Positions 20,311-31,195 of a DNA stretch of 64,000 nt are shown piece after piece (position 1 is the stretch's first letter; every line of letters starts with the position of its first letter). The DNA is from Prorocentrum cordatum. Lineage: Eukaryota > Sar > Dinophyceae > Prorocentrales > Prorocentraceae. Position numbers and translations under genes: made by a program. Where the stretch lies: the NCBI GenBank assembly GCA_963575745.1, contig CAUYUJ010002703.1, positions 401,767 to 465,766 of the forward strand, given 5' to 3'. The notes under the pieces were generated by a model. That model was not told the origin of the DNA, did not search any database, and saw nothing but the letters and a program-made list of their open reading frames with translations.

Positions 20311-20371
20311 AAGAGGATGATGATGATGCTGATGATTGTGATGGTGATGAAGATGGTGATGATGATGATGT
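20311..20371. repeat. (GAT)n microsatellite, probable LINE 3' tail
   Basis: Interrupted GAT/GGT triplets, read as (CAT)n on the minus strand. They lie at the 3' side of the minus-strand LINE, where non-LTR elements often end in a microsatellite. Confidence 0.65.
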
Positions 20372-20439
20372 TTCTTGTGTCAGTCCCCGCTGCCCCTTGC
20401 ATTTTCTGTTTGTCTGGCCTCGCTCCAAGTCGCTCGCGC

Positions 20440-20733
20440 GGCAGGCTGCCTTCCCGAATGTAGGCGAAGCCTTGCATGAAAGGTTAGCTGGGCAGTCGCT
20501 CTGCTGCCCAGCTGCGCACTGGTGTGCGCGTGAATCAAAGCATCATAACGGATCAGAGCAGCAGAAGAGGGGTAAAAAGTAGTGAGAAACACTTCCGAGA
20601 ACCAGTCGCCACCAATGTCTGTGAGGAACGGACCAAGGTGGGAGATCAACAGATAGTAAAGATCCGGGCAAGACCTGTAGTGCTTCAAATCGTCGGAGTC
20701 AACACCGCTGCTAGGACGAACGCATCCGAACAC
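20440..20733 (-). pseudogene. C-terminal LINE region
   Basis: A short frame contains DDLKHYRSCPDLY, comparable to the MSHYLRCRALW stretch of the LINE fragment at 12.3 kb and to C-terminal His/Cys regions of non-LTR ORF2 proteins. The upstream Cys pair is not evident. Confidence 0.5.
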
Positions 20734-21373
20734 ACATCCCCGAAGAACACCGTGAAACCGGGAGGTACTGCATATACTACGACACGCGATACGAAGAATC
20801 GGGACACCAATGTACGCTTGGGATTTCTTGACAACCTATGCAATACGATGAATGAGCTGCTCGACATGTATTACGTGTGATGCGCGCAACCTTTGCAACG
20901 AACCAGATGGTGAGCAATGCTCGAACGTGGTCGGGATCGCGAGCTTCAGCTGCTTACAGACAAAACTTCTGGACCCCTTTTCTTACCAATGTCGGGCGGC
21001 AGCATGCTGCCGACAGAAACATGCATAGTGGAAGCGTGCATGATAGATGCCAGGAACCCGTGCTTCCACCAGACCTTCATTCTCCGAACAACGCACATCC
21101 AATGACTCCCCGTCGTCTCCTGCTAACGATCAATGGCTGGCCTGAGCACGGCGCGCTTGACAAGCAGGCGGGGTTCGCGGGCACAGACAGATTCGGGAAT
21201 CCGATGCTGGTGCCGAGACTGCGCAGGGTCATAAGCATGTGTTTCGAGAAGCTGTGACGTGGCGCAGCGTTCAATAATTGCATAGCTCGACCACTAGCAG
21301 CAAGCAGCTCGGGAGACGGGGGGTAGCACTGCAGGGTGGACTGGAGCTTGGATAGAGCAAGGCGTTCGTATAT

Positions 21374-22615
21374 TCAGATCGGGAACGGAAGACCAATACC
21401 CCGCTGGCGGACCGCACGATAACGGGCAGTGAACGCAGGCAACGCCTCGTCCCAAGCGTATCTGTATACTTTCGGACCAATGAGGATGCCAAGGTGCTTT
21501 AAAAATAGGTAACCTGCACCAGCGCGTGACGCCCACCTAGATCCGCGCAGAGCCCCGAGCAACATGTTCAGATTCGTATCCCCAGCCAAGAGAACAACGC
21601 ATATGAAACAAACATATCGAAGCCAACCACAAGCCCAAGACGGGAAATCAGAACCAAGGCCCGCGGGAGAAAAACCAAGATATTTGGGGATCATCAGGAG
21701 CCAGTCGTCAGCGCAGGCAAGCACGCGATGAACATAGTGGCCGCTCCTCCAGATCAGCCATCTCATTATAGGGCCAGTAACAAGCGAGAATATAATCATT
21801 GAGGCAGGATCACCTTGTCTAACACCACGCTCGAAAAATACCTGGATTATGCGACGGCCCCCAAGAGTCACCCAACCTATGTTTTCACGATAGAGTTGCT
21901 TGAACAAGCGGCGATGGCCCCGGGGGGGGGGCATCTTGGACAAGACGGGGGCGATCCAAACAGATCGAGGGGAACGCAACCGAGAAATCTGGCAGAAACT
22001 TGGCGGCGCGCTTGCTACCACTGCTCCACACCTCCATCCCGCAGGCCTCCGCCTCCACCGCGTTCGCCACCGTGTCCCTCCCTGGAACCCTTCCTCTGGT
22101 CATCAAGAACCGCGACAGCAGCGACAGCGCAGAGCGGCGCAGACACGGCGAGCGAGAGGCACTTGCAAGCCGTGTTTGAGAGCGCGAGTGGGCGCGCATT
22201 CGCAGGGGCTCGCACAGCCCCAGGGGCGGCATCCGACGGGCTCGTGCCCTTCGGGCAGAAAACGAGTATCATCCCGCGCGCGCTGGCGGGCGTGTCAATG
22301 CTTTCATCGCGGTACAGTTGCGTGTAGGCGCCACCGAGGATGTCCAAAGCAGGAGGGGCGCCAACAGGAGTAAGGGATACCGTCAGGCCCTGGGGCAATA
22401 TTTGTTCGACCGAGCATCGCGTTGTCAAAGGTGCTCTGATCCGTGAAATATGCAGGCTGAACGCTGCAATCCGAAACCCGGTGGGTAAATTGGGCAACCT
22501 CGCCCCACAAGGACCTGTCTTCAGGCGCACGCTTACAGACACTACCCCGATAGGAACCGAGCGCAGCACCATATGCGTCTAGCGAGCGGCATGGCACCCC
22601 GCCCTCTCGAAGCAC
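21374..22615 (-). pseudogene. reverse transcriptase fragments of the LINE
   Basis: RT motifs appear across three frames. NIAPGPDGIPYSCWR is the usual APGPDG entry motif, NARPLALSNTACKCLS resembles the RPLSLTNTD region, FFERGVRQGDPAS is the GxRQGDPLS motif, and VLACADDWLLMI is the YADD box with Tyr changed to Cys. Frameshifts near 22300-22550 and 21910-22020 break the frame. Confidence 0.75.
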
Positions 22616-22659
22616 ACCTAGCAGAAAACACGACGACGAAGCTTACTCCACATCTCCCT

Positions 22660-22985
22660 TTTTTCCGCCTCCACCTCCCAGCCCGCATCTGATGCCAAGC
22701 CCCCTCCTCCATGGACTGAGCGACGTTGGTTCTATCCTCCTCAAGCGTGACATCCCACTCCCCCGCGATAAAGTTAAAAGGGGCAGTGGCAGGCGGCCAG
22801 GCGCGACAGATGTCATTCAACACGCGGCGGTGCAGCGGCGCGCCGTCGCTTGTGTTTGGCATGTGGCAGTTAACGGTGGTGAGCATGGTCCCCCGACCAA
22901 CGCTGCGAGTGAGGCGAACACCAGGCGCGATGGGGGCGCGAACGATGCCTCCGCACGCATAGAATATCAGAGGTGGCTTCCATGA
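22660..22985 (-). pseudogene. AP-endonuclease-like fragment of the LINE
   Basis: The frame contains LTTVNCHMP and, about 45 residues on, FNFIAGEWDVTLEED. The second resembles the GDFN/GDWN active-site loop of AP-type LINE endonucleases with changed residues. The N-terminal half of the endonuclease is not recognisable. Confidence 0.55.
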
Positions 22986-23142
22986 AGCTGGTACTGGACT
23001 TCTTCCGCATCCCCAAGATGGCCATGCGTCTCTTGCACGCAAGCGTTGCTATGACGAGACGCAGGCTGCAGGAGTTGCGAGTAACGACGAGACGCTCGGG
23101 CAAGAGCTGCTAGACGAATCACTGGAACTGCAACACATGCGA

Positions 23143-23143
23143 T

Positions 23144-23197
<54 letters not shown>

Positions 23198-23237
23198 GGC
23201 TACTACTACTACTATTACTACTACTACTACTACCACG

Positions 23238-23269
<32 letters not shown>

Positions 23270-23292
23270 GACTACTACTACTACTACTACTA

Positions 23293-23323
<31 letters not shown>

Positions 23324-23365
23324 GACTACTACTACTACTTCTACTACTTCTATTACTACTACTGT

Positions 23366-23397
<32 letters not shown>

Positions 23398-23449
23398 TTA
23401 CTACGGCTACTACTACTACTACTACTACTGCTACTACTACTACTACGAA

Positions 23450-23486
<37 letters not shown>

Positions 23487-23569
23487 GCTGCTGCTACTAC
23501 TACTACTACTAGTACTACTACTACTACTACTACTACTACAACTACTACTAATACTACTATTACTACTAA

Positions 23570-23601
<32 letters not shown>

Positions 23602-23632
23602 TTATTATTATTACTACTACTACTACTACTAC
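23143..23632. repeat. (CTA)n microsatellite, about 490 bp
   Basis: Nearly continuous CTA/TAC triplets with scattered substitutions (CGA, TTA, TGC). The Leu, Val and Ser frames of 170-235 codons are artefacts. Confidence 0.95.
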
Positions 23633-23799
23633 GACCACGACTAACCTCATGCCCGCGAGAATAAACACTAGGGGATGATAAAATTCGGGGTTCAGGGAGA
23701 GATAATAAAAGTAGCCTAGCGGACCTCAGCATAATCTCGAAGTAAGAAGTGATCAAGAGGAGACCAAGCCGAGTACGTTTTGAGACATCCTTGGCGTTT

Positions 23800-24090
23800 A
23801 GTTTTCATAGAACTATCCTCAACAATGGCTTATCTCGCTGGAGACATCCTCGGCAAATCCCTTGTTTCGCTTGGGAGATCCGCAAACTATTGCTTATTTC
23901 GCTTGAGACACAGTCAAACTATTGCTTATTTCGCTTGAGACATCCTCGAAATAATTGTGGTTTTCGCTTGTAACGTCCTCAAATTATTGCTGATTTCGCC
24001 TGAAACATCCTGAAACTATTGCGTATTTCGCTTGAGACATCTTGAAACTATTGCTTATTTCGGTTGAGACACCGTCAAACTATTGTTTAT
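23800..24090. repeat. about 32-bp AT-rich tandem repeat
   Basis: About nine degenerate units built on TCGCTTGAGACATCCTCAAA and CTATTGCTTATT. The local base composition is much more AT-rich than the rest of the window. Confidence 0.75.
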
Positions 24091-24091
24091 G

Positions 24092-24115
24092 TTTTTTTTT
24101 TTTTTTTTTTTTTTT
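24092..24115. repeat. poly-T run
   Basis: A 24-bp T homopolymer sits between the 32-bp tandem array and the 237-bp satellite. It could be a poly-A tail on the minus strand, but no element is recognised on that side. Confidence 0.7.
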
Positions 24116-24116
24116 G

Positions 24117-24670
24117 TAAGTGCTCGTGTAGGGTAGCTCATGTGCCTCAATTTCCATGGATAATCAACCCCAGAGATAAAAAAAGTTCAGGCGAGCGTGG
24201 GGACAGAGAGAGATATAAAAGACGAAGAATACAGTATAATAATAATAAGAAAGAAGAAGAAGAGGATAATAAGAAGAGGACGAAGAAAGGAAAAATCCAA
24301 AGTTCCAAATCTATCAATTTTAATTTGCAAGCGCTTTATGAAAATTGATGTTATAAGTGCTCGTGTAGGGTAGCTCATGTGCTTCATTTTCCATGGATAA
24401 TCAACCCCAGAGATGAAAAAGTTCAGGCGAGCGTGAGGACAGAGAGAAATATAAAATCAGAAGAGGAAAGTATAATAATGATAAGAAGAGAAGAAGAAGA
24501 GAAGAAGAAGAAGAGAAGAAGAACGGAAAAATCCAAAGTTCCAAATCTATCAATTTTAATTTACAAACGCTTTATGAACATTGATTTTTTTAAGTGCTCA
24601 TGTAGCTCATGTGCCCCCCTTTTCCATGGATAATCAACCCCAGGGATAAAAAAGTTCAGGCGCGCGCGGG
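24117..24670. repeat. 237-bp AT-rich satellite, about 2.3 copies
   Basis: TAAGTGCTCGTGTAGGGTAG recurs at 24117 and 24354, and a shortened version at 24591. Each is followed by CATGGATAATCAACCCCAGA, a GAAGAA-rich tract and CCAAAGTTCCAAATCTATCA. The copies are very similar, so the expansion is recent. Confidence 0.85.
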
Positions 24671-24914
24671 GATAGCTCGTTTCGTTTGAGTCTGCCTCCC
24701 AAAATTATTGGTTCCGCTTGACACATCCTGAAAAAGTGTGATCGCTTCGCTTGATGTTGCTATATCAACATCGCTTGATGTTGCTATCTCAACATAGCGT
24801 TTCGAGGTGATAATGAAGTTCGGCCTCAGCGCCCGCCGCCCAATTTAAATTTTGTATGGGGCGACGATAATCAACTCTAAACACTGAAGGGGGGGGTCCC
24901 TTTATTATCATCGG
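24671..24914. other. AT-rich spacer with a small inverted repeat
   Basis: GATGTTGCTATATCAACATC at 24751-24770 is a near-perfect hairpin, and a second version follows at once. No gene is seen. Confidence 0.4.
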
Positions 24915-24949
24915 CATGCGGTTACTACCACTACTACGACCACTACTAA

Positions 24950-24989
<40 letters not shown>

Positions 24990-25001
24990 GCTACTACTAC
25001 G

Positions 25002-25097
<96 letters not shown>

Positions 25098-25098
25098 G

Positions 25099-25132
<34 letters not shown>

Positions 25133-25133
25133 G

Positions 25134-25168
<35 letters not shown>

Positions 25169-25185
25169 GGCTAACGACGACGACG

Positions 25186-25243
<58 letters not shown>

Positions 25244-25389
25244 CTACTACTACTAATACTAATACTAATACTAATACTATACTAATACTAATACTACCAC
25301 CACCACCACCACCACTACTACTACTGCTGCTACTACTACTACTACTACTACTACTGCTGCTACGGCTAATACTACTACTACTACTGCTG

Positions 25390-25425
<36 letters not shown>

Positions 25426-25500
25426 TTACGACTACGACTACGACTACGACTACGACTACGACTACGACTACGACTACTACTACTACTACTACTACTACTG
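24915..25500. repeat. (CTA)n microsatellite with CGA and CAC variants
   Basis: A second CTA/TAC array, about 585 bp, in the same orientation as the one at 23.1 kb. It is interrupted by (AAT)-, (CAC)- and (GACTAC)-type blocks. Long Leu and Ser frames are artefacts. Confidence 0.95.
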
Positions 25501-25638
25501 CTATTGCTACTGTTACTATCATCGGACGGGTTGCTACTGTACGGAAAGGAAGGGGAGAGAAAGAGAGGGAGAGAGAGAGAGAGAGATGCAGAAAACGGCC
25601 CACCCTCAGACCCCCAATCATGGCCATCTTGGGGCGCA

Positions 25639-26714
25639 TCAGTAGGAACGCCTGAGTGCAACCTTCGCTGCCTCGATCAGGGCATCTGCATGGGCTTCCA
25701 GCCCGAACTCGTGAAGCGCGGAGACCTCTAGCTCAACGTGGATCTCGTCGGAGCACTCGCTGGGGGTGATGTGGGCGACGCGAACGGGGCCCTCCTGGCT
25801 TCTCAACGCATAGATATCGCCACCTGACAAGTCGAGCCAACCTGGAAGCCCGTGGAGCGAAGGATCGTCCCGAGCTTGTTTCTCATGTTGCCCATTGCAA
25901 GGAAGAGACGACGGCTGCGCCGACCCATGTCCCGACGAAGCTTGAGGGAGAGAGCGCCGCGACGAGGGCCAGGGAAGGTCGCATTGGCGTCGAAGTTGGT
26001 GAAAGAACTGCTGGCCTGGCTGGCGTCGCCGGACTCAAAGAAAGCTTCCCCATTCATGTCGAATACTTTGATGATACCCTGGTGCTGGTCAGCAAGCGGC
26101 ACGGCTTGCTGTCGAGCTTGCTCGGCAGCGCGACGCAGGGTGCTGGCCACCATCGGCCTGGGGACGCCGAGGGGCACCAGCCTGCATGCACCATCCTGCT
26201 GCGAGGCCGTCCGTGAGGAAGAAATTCTCGTGGAACCAGGCGGGGCCGTACCACCCGATGGGAGACGGCGGATCTCCACCATCTCGGCGTTGGTAGCATC
26301 TAACTTGGTATCAAGCGCGGCTGCCACCGCCACCCGAATGCTTTCGTCATCCTTCTTCTCAACTTTCAACAGCGTCTCGCTAACGTACTGAAGGTTCTTG
26401 TCATGGACAGTCAGGGCTGGGCAGATGGAGTCAATCTCCTGGGCCATGTCCTGGTTCAGCTTGGTCACGCTGGTGTTGGTGCCCTGGACAGCCGTCATCA
26501 GCTCGTGCATCCAGCTGGGCGGCCTGTCAGGTACAATACTCTGGCCTCGAACATCGCTGCGGCTCCTGTCGCTGCGGCTAGGGGAGGTAGAACTGGATGA
26601 ACGTTGGCCACGTTGGCGCTCACGCTCTGCACGACGATCAGCCACAGATGGGCCCATGTCGAAGCGCGATGGGTCAGCAGGGCGGCGATCTCCACGCCTC
26701 TGCGGCGGAGGCAT
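25639..26714 (-). pseudogene. spliced-leader-tagged retrocopy of an unrecognised coding sequence
   Basis: The reading frame begins at ATG 26714 (MPPPQRRGDRRPADPSRF), 162 nt downstream of a relict spliced leader. The predicted product has a basic, Arg/Ser-rich N-terminal region (RSSSSTSPSRSDRSRSD), then a helical segment (MHELMTAVQGTNTSVTKLNQ). A central region and a C-terminal part ending SALHEFGLEAHADALIEAAK follow. A frameshift around 25830-25850 (before SGGDIYALRSQEG) breaks the frame, which would otherwise give about 360 residues. No introns are evident. Intron loss plus leader DNA at the 5' end indicates that a mature trans-spliced mRNA was copied back into the genome. Function is unknown. 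A LINE ORF1-like nucleic-acid-binding protein is one possibility because of the basic N-terminus and coiled-coil-like middle. Confidence 0.65.
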
Positions 26715-26876
26715 CACGGTAAAGGATTGGGAGACTGGAGTGGTGCGAATACTTGCGTGCAAAAAGGCAGCGTACTGTGGCGCACGACTGGGGAGCGAGG
26801 CCGATCCTCAGTCTGGACGCGTGGGCCACCCCTTGGCAGCGTCCAAGTTCGAAGCGCCAGGGACGCACGTTTCGAA

Positions 26877-26897
26877 CTTGAGCCAAAACGGCCACGG
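26877..26897 (-). other. relict dinoflagellate spliced leader
   Basis: On the minus strand these 21 nt match the conserved dinoflagellate spliced leader (CCGTAGCCATTTTGGCTCAA and a final G) at 19 of 21 positions. The differences are the fifth base (A to G) and the tenth base (A to G). The leader is normally added post-transcriptionally by trans-splicing, so its presence in genomic DNA before a coding frame marks retroposition. Confidence 0.8.
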
Positions 26898-26939
26898 ATG
26901 ATGTTGATGCTGACGATGATGATGCTGATGCTGCTGATG

Positions 26940-27430
26940 AAGATGAATATGATAATGACGCTGACGAGGAGGGGGAGGAGGAGGAGGAGGAGGAGGAGGA
27001 GGAAGAAGAGGAGGAGGAGGAGGAGGAGGGGGGGAGGAGGGGGAGGGGGAGGAAGACGGAGGAGGAGGAGAAGGAGGAGGATGACGAGGAGGAGGCGGAG
27101 GAGGAGGAGGAGAAACACAGGAATAATGAGAAGGAGGAGTGGGAGGAGGAGGGGAAGGAGGAGGAGGGGGAGGCGGATCATGAATAGGAGGCGGAGCATC
27201 TTGACCCACCGTGGCTCTACTGGGCGCGCTGGAGTACGACCTTGCAGGGCCAGCCAGCCGCCTCAGTTTTGGCGAGACAAGCCAGCGGGCAGCGTCAGCG
27301 GCCGGAGAGGCATGAGGAGGAGGGGGAGGAGGAGGATGAGGAGGAAGGGTCAGACACAGGTGGGGGTGTCTTGCAGAAGACGCGGGGGAAAGGAGGAGGA
27401 CGAGGGGGAGGAAGAGGAGGAAGATATTCA
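26940..27430. repeat. (GGA)n-rich region
   Basis: Dense GGA/GAGGAG repeats at 26950-27180 and again at 27310-27430. Poly-Arg, poly-Pro and poly-Leu frames here are artefacts. Confidence 0.85.
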
Positions 27431-27718
27431 GAACATATCGGCGGAGGCGGTGGAACAGACGGCGGCATCGACCACGGGACGCGGCGGAAGCCTGAGCTTC
27501 CCTATCTCGTCCTCCTGCTCGGCGATGCGCTGGGCCTGCGCCTTTGCCATCTCCTCCACGGGCGCGGTGGAAGGAGGACAAGGAGGGGAGGGAACGTGTG
27601 GAAAATGAAGGGGAAAGGCAGAAGGAAAAGGAAGAGGTGGCGAATGAATCCGATCTAGGTCCGCGCAGCGTCAAAACAAATGCCCATGGGGGAGAAGCGT
27701 GAGGCGACGGACGGCGAG

Positions 27719-27725
27719 GATAATA

Positions 27726-27777
<52 letters not shown>

Positions 27778-27920
27778 GGAGGAGGAGGAGGAGGAGGAGG
27801 AGGAGGAGGAGGGAGTGGACGAGGACGAAGAGAGGGAGGACGAGGAGGGCGAGGAGAAAGGTGGGGAGAAAGAGGGCGAGGAGAAGGACAAGGAGGAGGA
27901 GGAACACGCACACACACACA
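27719..27920. repeat. (GAT)n grading into (GGA)n and a short (CA)n
   Basis: GAT array at 27719-27775, GGA-rich array to about 27900, then ACACACACAC near 27908-27920. Poly-acidic frames are artefacts. Confidence 0.85.
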
Positions 27921-27984
27921 CATGTATACCTATACGACCACCCTTCGGGTGATAAGGAGGTTCGGGGGGGAACCAACGTCTCAC

Positions 27985-28225
27985 TCGATCGGTCTCACTA
28001 TCGATCTCACTATTGATATCACTATCGGTGCCGCTCGATCGATCTCACTCGATCGATCCCACAATCGATCTCAACCGATCTATTTCATTCGATCGATCTC
28101 ACAATCGATCTGACTATCGATCTGACTATCGATCCCACGATCGACCTCACGATCGATCTCACAATCGATCTCACATTCGGTCTCACTATTGATCTCACTA
28201 TCGATATCACAATCGATATCACAAT
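27985..28225. repeat. 12-bp minisatellite with CGATCGAT cores
   Basis: Degenerate tandem units of the form ATCGATCTCACT, many containing the palindrome CGATCG. Minus-strand frames read a repeated Ser-Ile-Val-Arg. Confidence 0.8.
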
Positions 28226-28484
28226 CAACGTCATCATCATCATCATCACCAACAGCATCGTCATCAACGTCATCAACATCATCATCATCACCATCATAGG
28301 GACACCATCATCACCACCTCATCACCATCATCATCACCATCATTTTCATTATCACCATCATAATCATCATCATCGAGACACCATCATCTTCATCATCATC
28401 ATCATCAACAACATCATCATCACCATCATAATCATCATCACCGGGACACCAGCATCATCACCGGAAGACCACCATCATCATCAC

Positions 28485-28521
<37 letters not shown>

Positions 28522-28665
28522 TCATCATCATCGCAATGAACAACATCATCAACATCATCATCATCGGGACACTATCATCATCATCATCATCATCATCATC
28601 TCCTGGACAACATCATCAACATCATCATCAGCATCATCATCGGGACACCATCACGGCCGCGCAGG
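28226..28665. repeat. (ATC)n microsatellite with a spaced GGGACACCA motif
   Basis: (ATC)n is interrupted by ATCGGGACACCATCATC-type blocks near 28297, 28373, 28441, 28564 and 28639. The blocks give a higher-order repeat of about 65-125 bp. Confidence 0.8.
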
Positions 28666-28954
28666 CGGTAAGTGGAGGAGGCCTCCCTGGGTAAGGAACG
28701 CGCCGCTACAGCCGGACCAAGGATAGAAGAACATCCTTCAAGAACGTGCGATCCTCCGAAGGCCACACTGAAGAACACTCGAGGGCAACTCCCGTCACCG
28801 TCCCCCAGAGGATGCACAGGAGCATCCGACAAGCACGGAGAACACCAGGGCACCCTCCCTGAACCGACCTCGATCTTATACCACGGTCCGACTGCCCCGG
28901 CACACGCAGGAGGGCAGGGGACTCGCCCCTGCTGCCCCCGTTTCCGAGAGGGGG
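28666..28954. other. no gene recognised
   Basis: A short unique-looking stretch between two microsatellites. The GGCCTCC(C/G)TGGGTAAG motif at 28679 recurs at 29172 on the other side of the GGA array, so the GGA block may be flanked by short direct repeats. Confidence 0.35.
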
Positions 28955-29140
28955 TCAGGAGGAGGAGGAGAGGGAGGAGGAGGAGGAGGAGGAGGAGGAG
29001 AAGGAGGAGGAGCATGAGGAGAAGCATGAGGAGGAGCAGCAGGAGGCTGTAGAGGAGGAGAAGGAGGAGGACGACGAGGAGGAGGAGGAGCAGGAGGAGC
29101 AGGAGGAGCAGGAGGAGGAGGAAGAGGAGGAGGAGCAGGC
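28955..29140. repeat. (GGA)n microsatellite
   Basis: GGA/GCA triplet array. Long Leu, Ser and Pro frames on the minus strand are artefacts. Confidence 0.85.
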
Positions 29141-29264
29141 TCGGACGGCCGCGGAGAGGGAAAGCGGGAAGAGGCCTCCGTGGGTAAGCAACGCGACACT
29201 GCTCCAATCTACGGCAGGTTCGCGTCGTGTCGACCCTGGCGTTGGTTCCTGACACCGCGAAGAT

Positions 29265-29405
29265 CGTTCAAACTTGAACGATCGGCCGTTCCGTGAACGC
29301 TGGATCGTTCAACGACGGGCCTATTCTTGGCCATGGGCGTCGTTCAACCTGAAACGCACGCGCTGGGGTCGCCGCCGGTCGGCACGACGCGAACCTGCCG
29401 TAAGG
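29265..29405. repeat. dispersed repeat, second copy with a longer hairpin
   Basis: Contains a hairpin with perfect 10-bp arms (GATCGTTCAA / TTGAACGATC) and a 2-nt loop at 29268-29289. Downstream comes GCCGCCGGTCGGCACGACGC, matching the sequence at the left edge of the window. CGTTCAA / TTGAACG-type motifs recur at 29294, 29305 and 29340. Confidence 0.6.
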
Positions 29406-30059
29406 AGCAGAGGTGAAGGCAAGTGCAGGGCGCCAGCGCTGCGACCACTGATGGCTGAAATCACGGATGGCCCAACCCCTCAGACGAAGCCAGGACGAGG
29501 AGAAGAACTGGTAAAGATCGCTCGAGAATCTCTGAGTTCCGGCGGTTCTGGAGGATGCATCGGGCGCCACGGCCTTCTCAGAGCGTTGCAGAACGCTCTC
29601 AGAGCCTTCCTGAACGCTCTGGAACGGATCAATCCTCGTCCTCTCCGTCCGAACCCCAGTACATCGACGATTGAGCAAGGCTAGTCTTTTTGTTTTGGGG
29701 GGGGCGAGGAGGGTGTGCATGCATCGGAGCAGATGGTCCCGAGGAAGGCGGGCAGATGCGCCTCTGCAGAGACGAGCCGCGTCGCACGCTCCGCGATGCC
29801 GAGAAGAAGGGCACACACGTGCTGGATCCCTCGGCCGCTTTCGTGGTCCGCTCCTCCTGCTTCCTGCCCTGCCTCTGGCCCCCTTCCTTTAGGCTCTCCT
29901 CTGAGTCCCCCTCTTGCTCACCATTCGTCCTCCCTTTGCCCTCCTCTCTTACCTCCAATGCCTCTCCCTGCGACGACTCATCCTGACCCTCATCACCCTT
30001 TTCCTGGCTGCCTCCTCTCCCCTTCGTTCTCATCATGTTCCAAGTGCCCCTATTTCTCC
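29406..30059. other. no gene recognised
   Basis: Frames on both strands lack recognisable domains. A stretch at 29505-29620 (CTCAGAGCGTTGCAGAACGC and similar) resembles 37855-37945, so part of this is another dispersed repeat. Confidence 0.4.
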
Positions 30060-30520
30060 TCCACCTCCTCGTTGCCTTGCAAACCGCTCCTCCTGGTCCT
30101 CCTTCTCCTCCTCCGCTATCGTCCCTCCCCATCCTCCTCCTCCTCCTCCTCCTCCTCCTAGATCCTCCCTCCCCATCATCATCCTCCTCTTTGTCCTCCT
30201 TCTCCTTCTCTTTCCTCCTGCTTCTCCCCCTCCCTACCCTCCTCCACCTCCTGCTCTCCCTCCTCCCTCTCCCGCTCCTCCTCTCCTCCCCCCTCATTCT
30301 TCCCCTCCTCGTCCTCCTCCTGCTGCTCCTCCTCCTCCTCCTCCTCCTCCTCCTCGTCCGTCCTCCTCCTCGTCGTAATTAGTCCTCCTCCTCCTCCTCC
30401 TCCTCCTCCTCCTCGTCTTCCTATTCCTCCTCCTCGTCTTCCTATTCCTCCTCCTCGTCTTCCTATTCCTCCTCCTTCTCCTCCTCCTCCTCCTCCTCCT
30501 CCTCCTCCTCCTCCCCCCCT
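30060..30520. repeat. (TCC)n-rich region
   Basis: TCC arrays separated by a repeated TCGTCTTCCTATTCCTCC block (about 27-bp units near 30410-30475). The Asn-Arg-Lys-Thr-Arg repeat frames are artefacts. Confidence 0.85.
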
Positions 30521-30889
30521 GGGCGCCCCGCCGATCCACGGCAGCCCCCGCCCGCTGCGCGGCACCCCGCCGCGCGCGCGAGGGGGCCCCGCCCCAAGGG
30601 GCGCGCGGCGAGCGCCGCGCGCAGCCCCGCTCCTCCATGCGCTGGGCCTGCGCGAGGGCCAGGCCCTGGGCGCGCGCGGGCGGGAGACGCGGAGGCGGAA
30701 CAAGTACCCACACGCACCGCCACCCGTCGCCCGTCCTCCCCCTCTTCGGCCTCCTCGGAGGCCCTCGCCGCCACCGCTGGAGTCGCCTCGAGGTCCTGGC
30801 CAGAACGCGCCCCGGGAGAGGTGCGGGGAGTAGCGGTATCAATAGCTTTCGGTTTTCCCAGAAAGCCGCCGCACCCCCCCCCAAGGAGA
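30521..30889. other. no gene recognised
   Basis: Very GC-rich sequence with no identifiable motif or conserved frame. Confidence 0.35.
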
Positions 30890-31195
30890 GCTCTGAATCG
30901 AATCGATGAGTCGGATCGTCGATCGAAGTTAATCGGATCGGCAGAGATCGGCAGCCAACTCTGAATAAAATCAAGCGCGTTTCTTTATGTTCGGCGATGA
31001 CGGGCGTCATGGGGCAGGGGGGGGCGAGGGGCGGGTCTGACGTAACGCCCGCCGTGTGGCTGCGGCACCGCAGCCGCGCCCGCGCGCGCGACGCGACGGG
31101 CGACGAGCGACGACGACGACGACGACGACGACCACGACGACGACGATCACGACGACGACGTCGACGACGCGAGCAGCATGTAGGTGGCGATATGC

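Larger units (their letters stand above)
20440..23042 (-). mobile_element. decayed LINE (non-LTR retrotransposon) with endonuclease, RT and C-terminal motifs
   Basis: Minus-strand fragments in several frames line up in the order of a LINE ORF2: endonuclease (22985-22660), reverse transcriptase (22615-21374) and a C-terminal motif (20733-20440). The fragments are separated by frameshifts and stops, so the copy is dead. On the 5' side it runs almost into a CTA microsatellite, and on the 3' side into a GAT microsatellite. No ORF1 is seen next to it. Confidence 0.75.

Noticed and set aside
24092-24115. Poly-T run as the tail of a retroposed gene.
   Set aside because: No coding remnant, leader relict or target duplication could be tied to it.
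22967-25731. Long Leu-, Val- and Ser-rich frames.
   Set aside because: They are translations of the CTA arrays.
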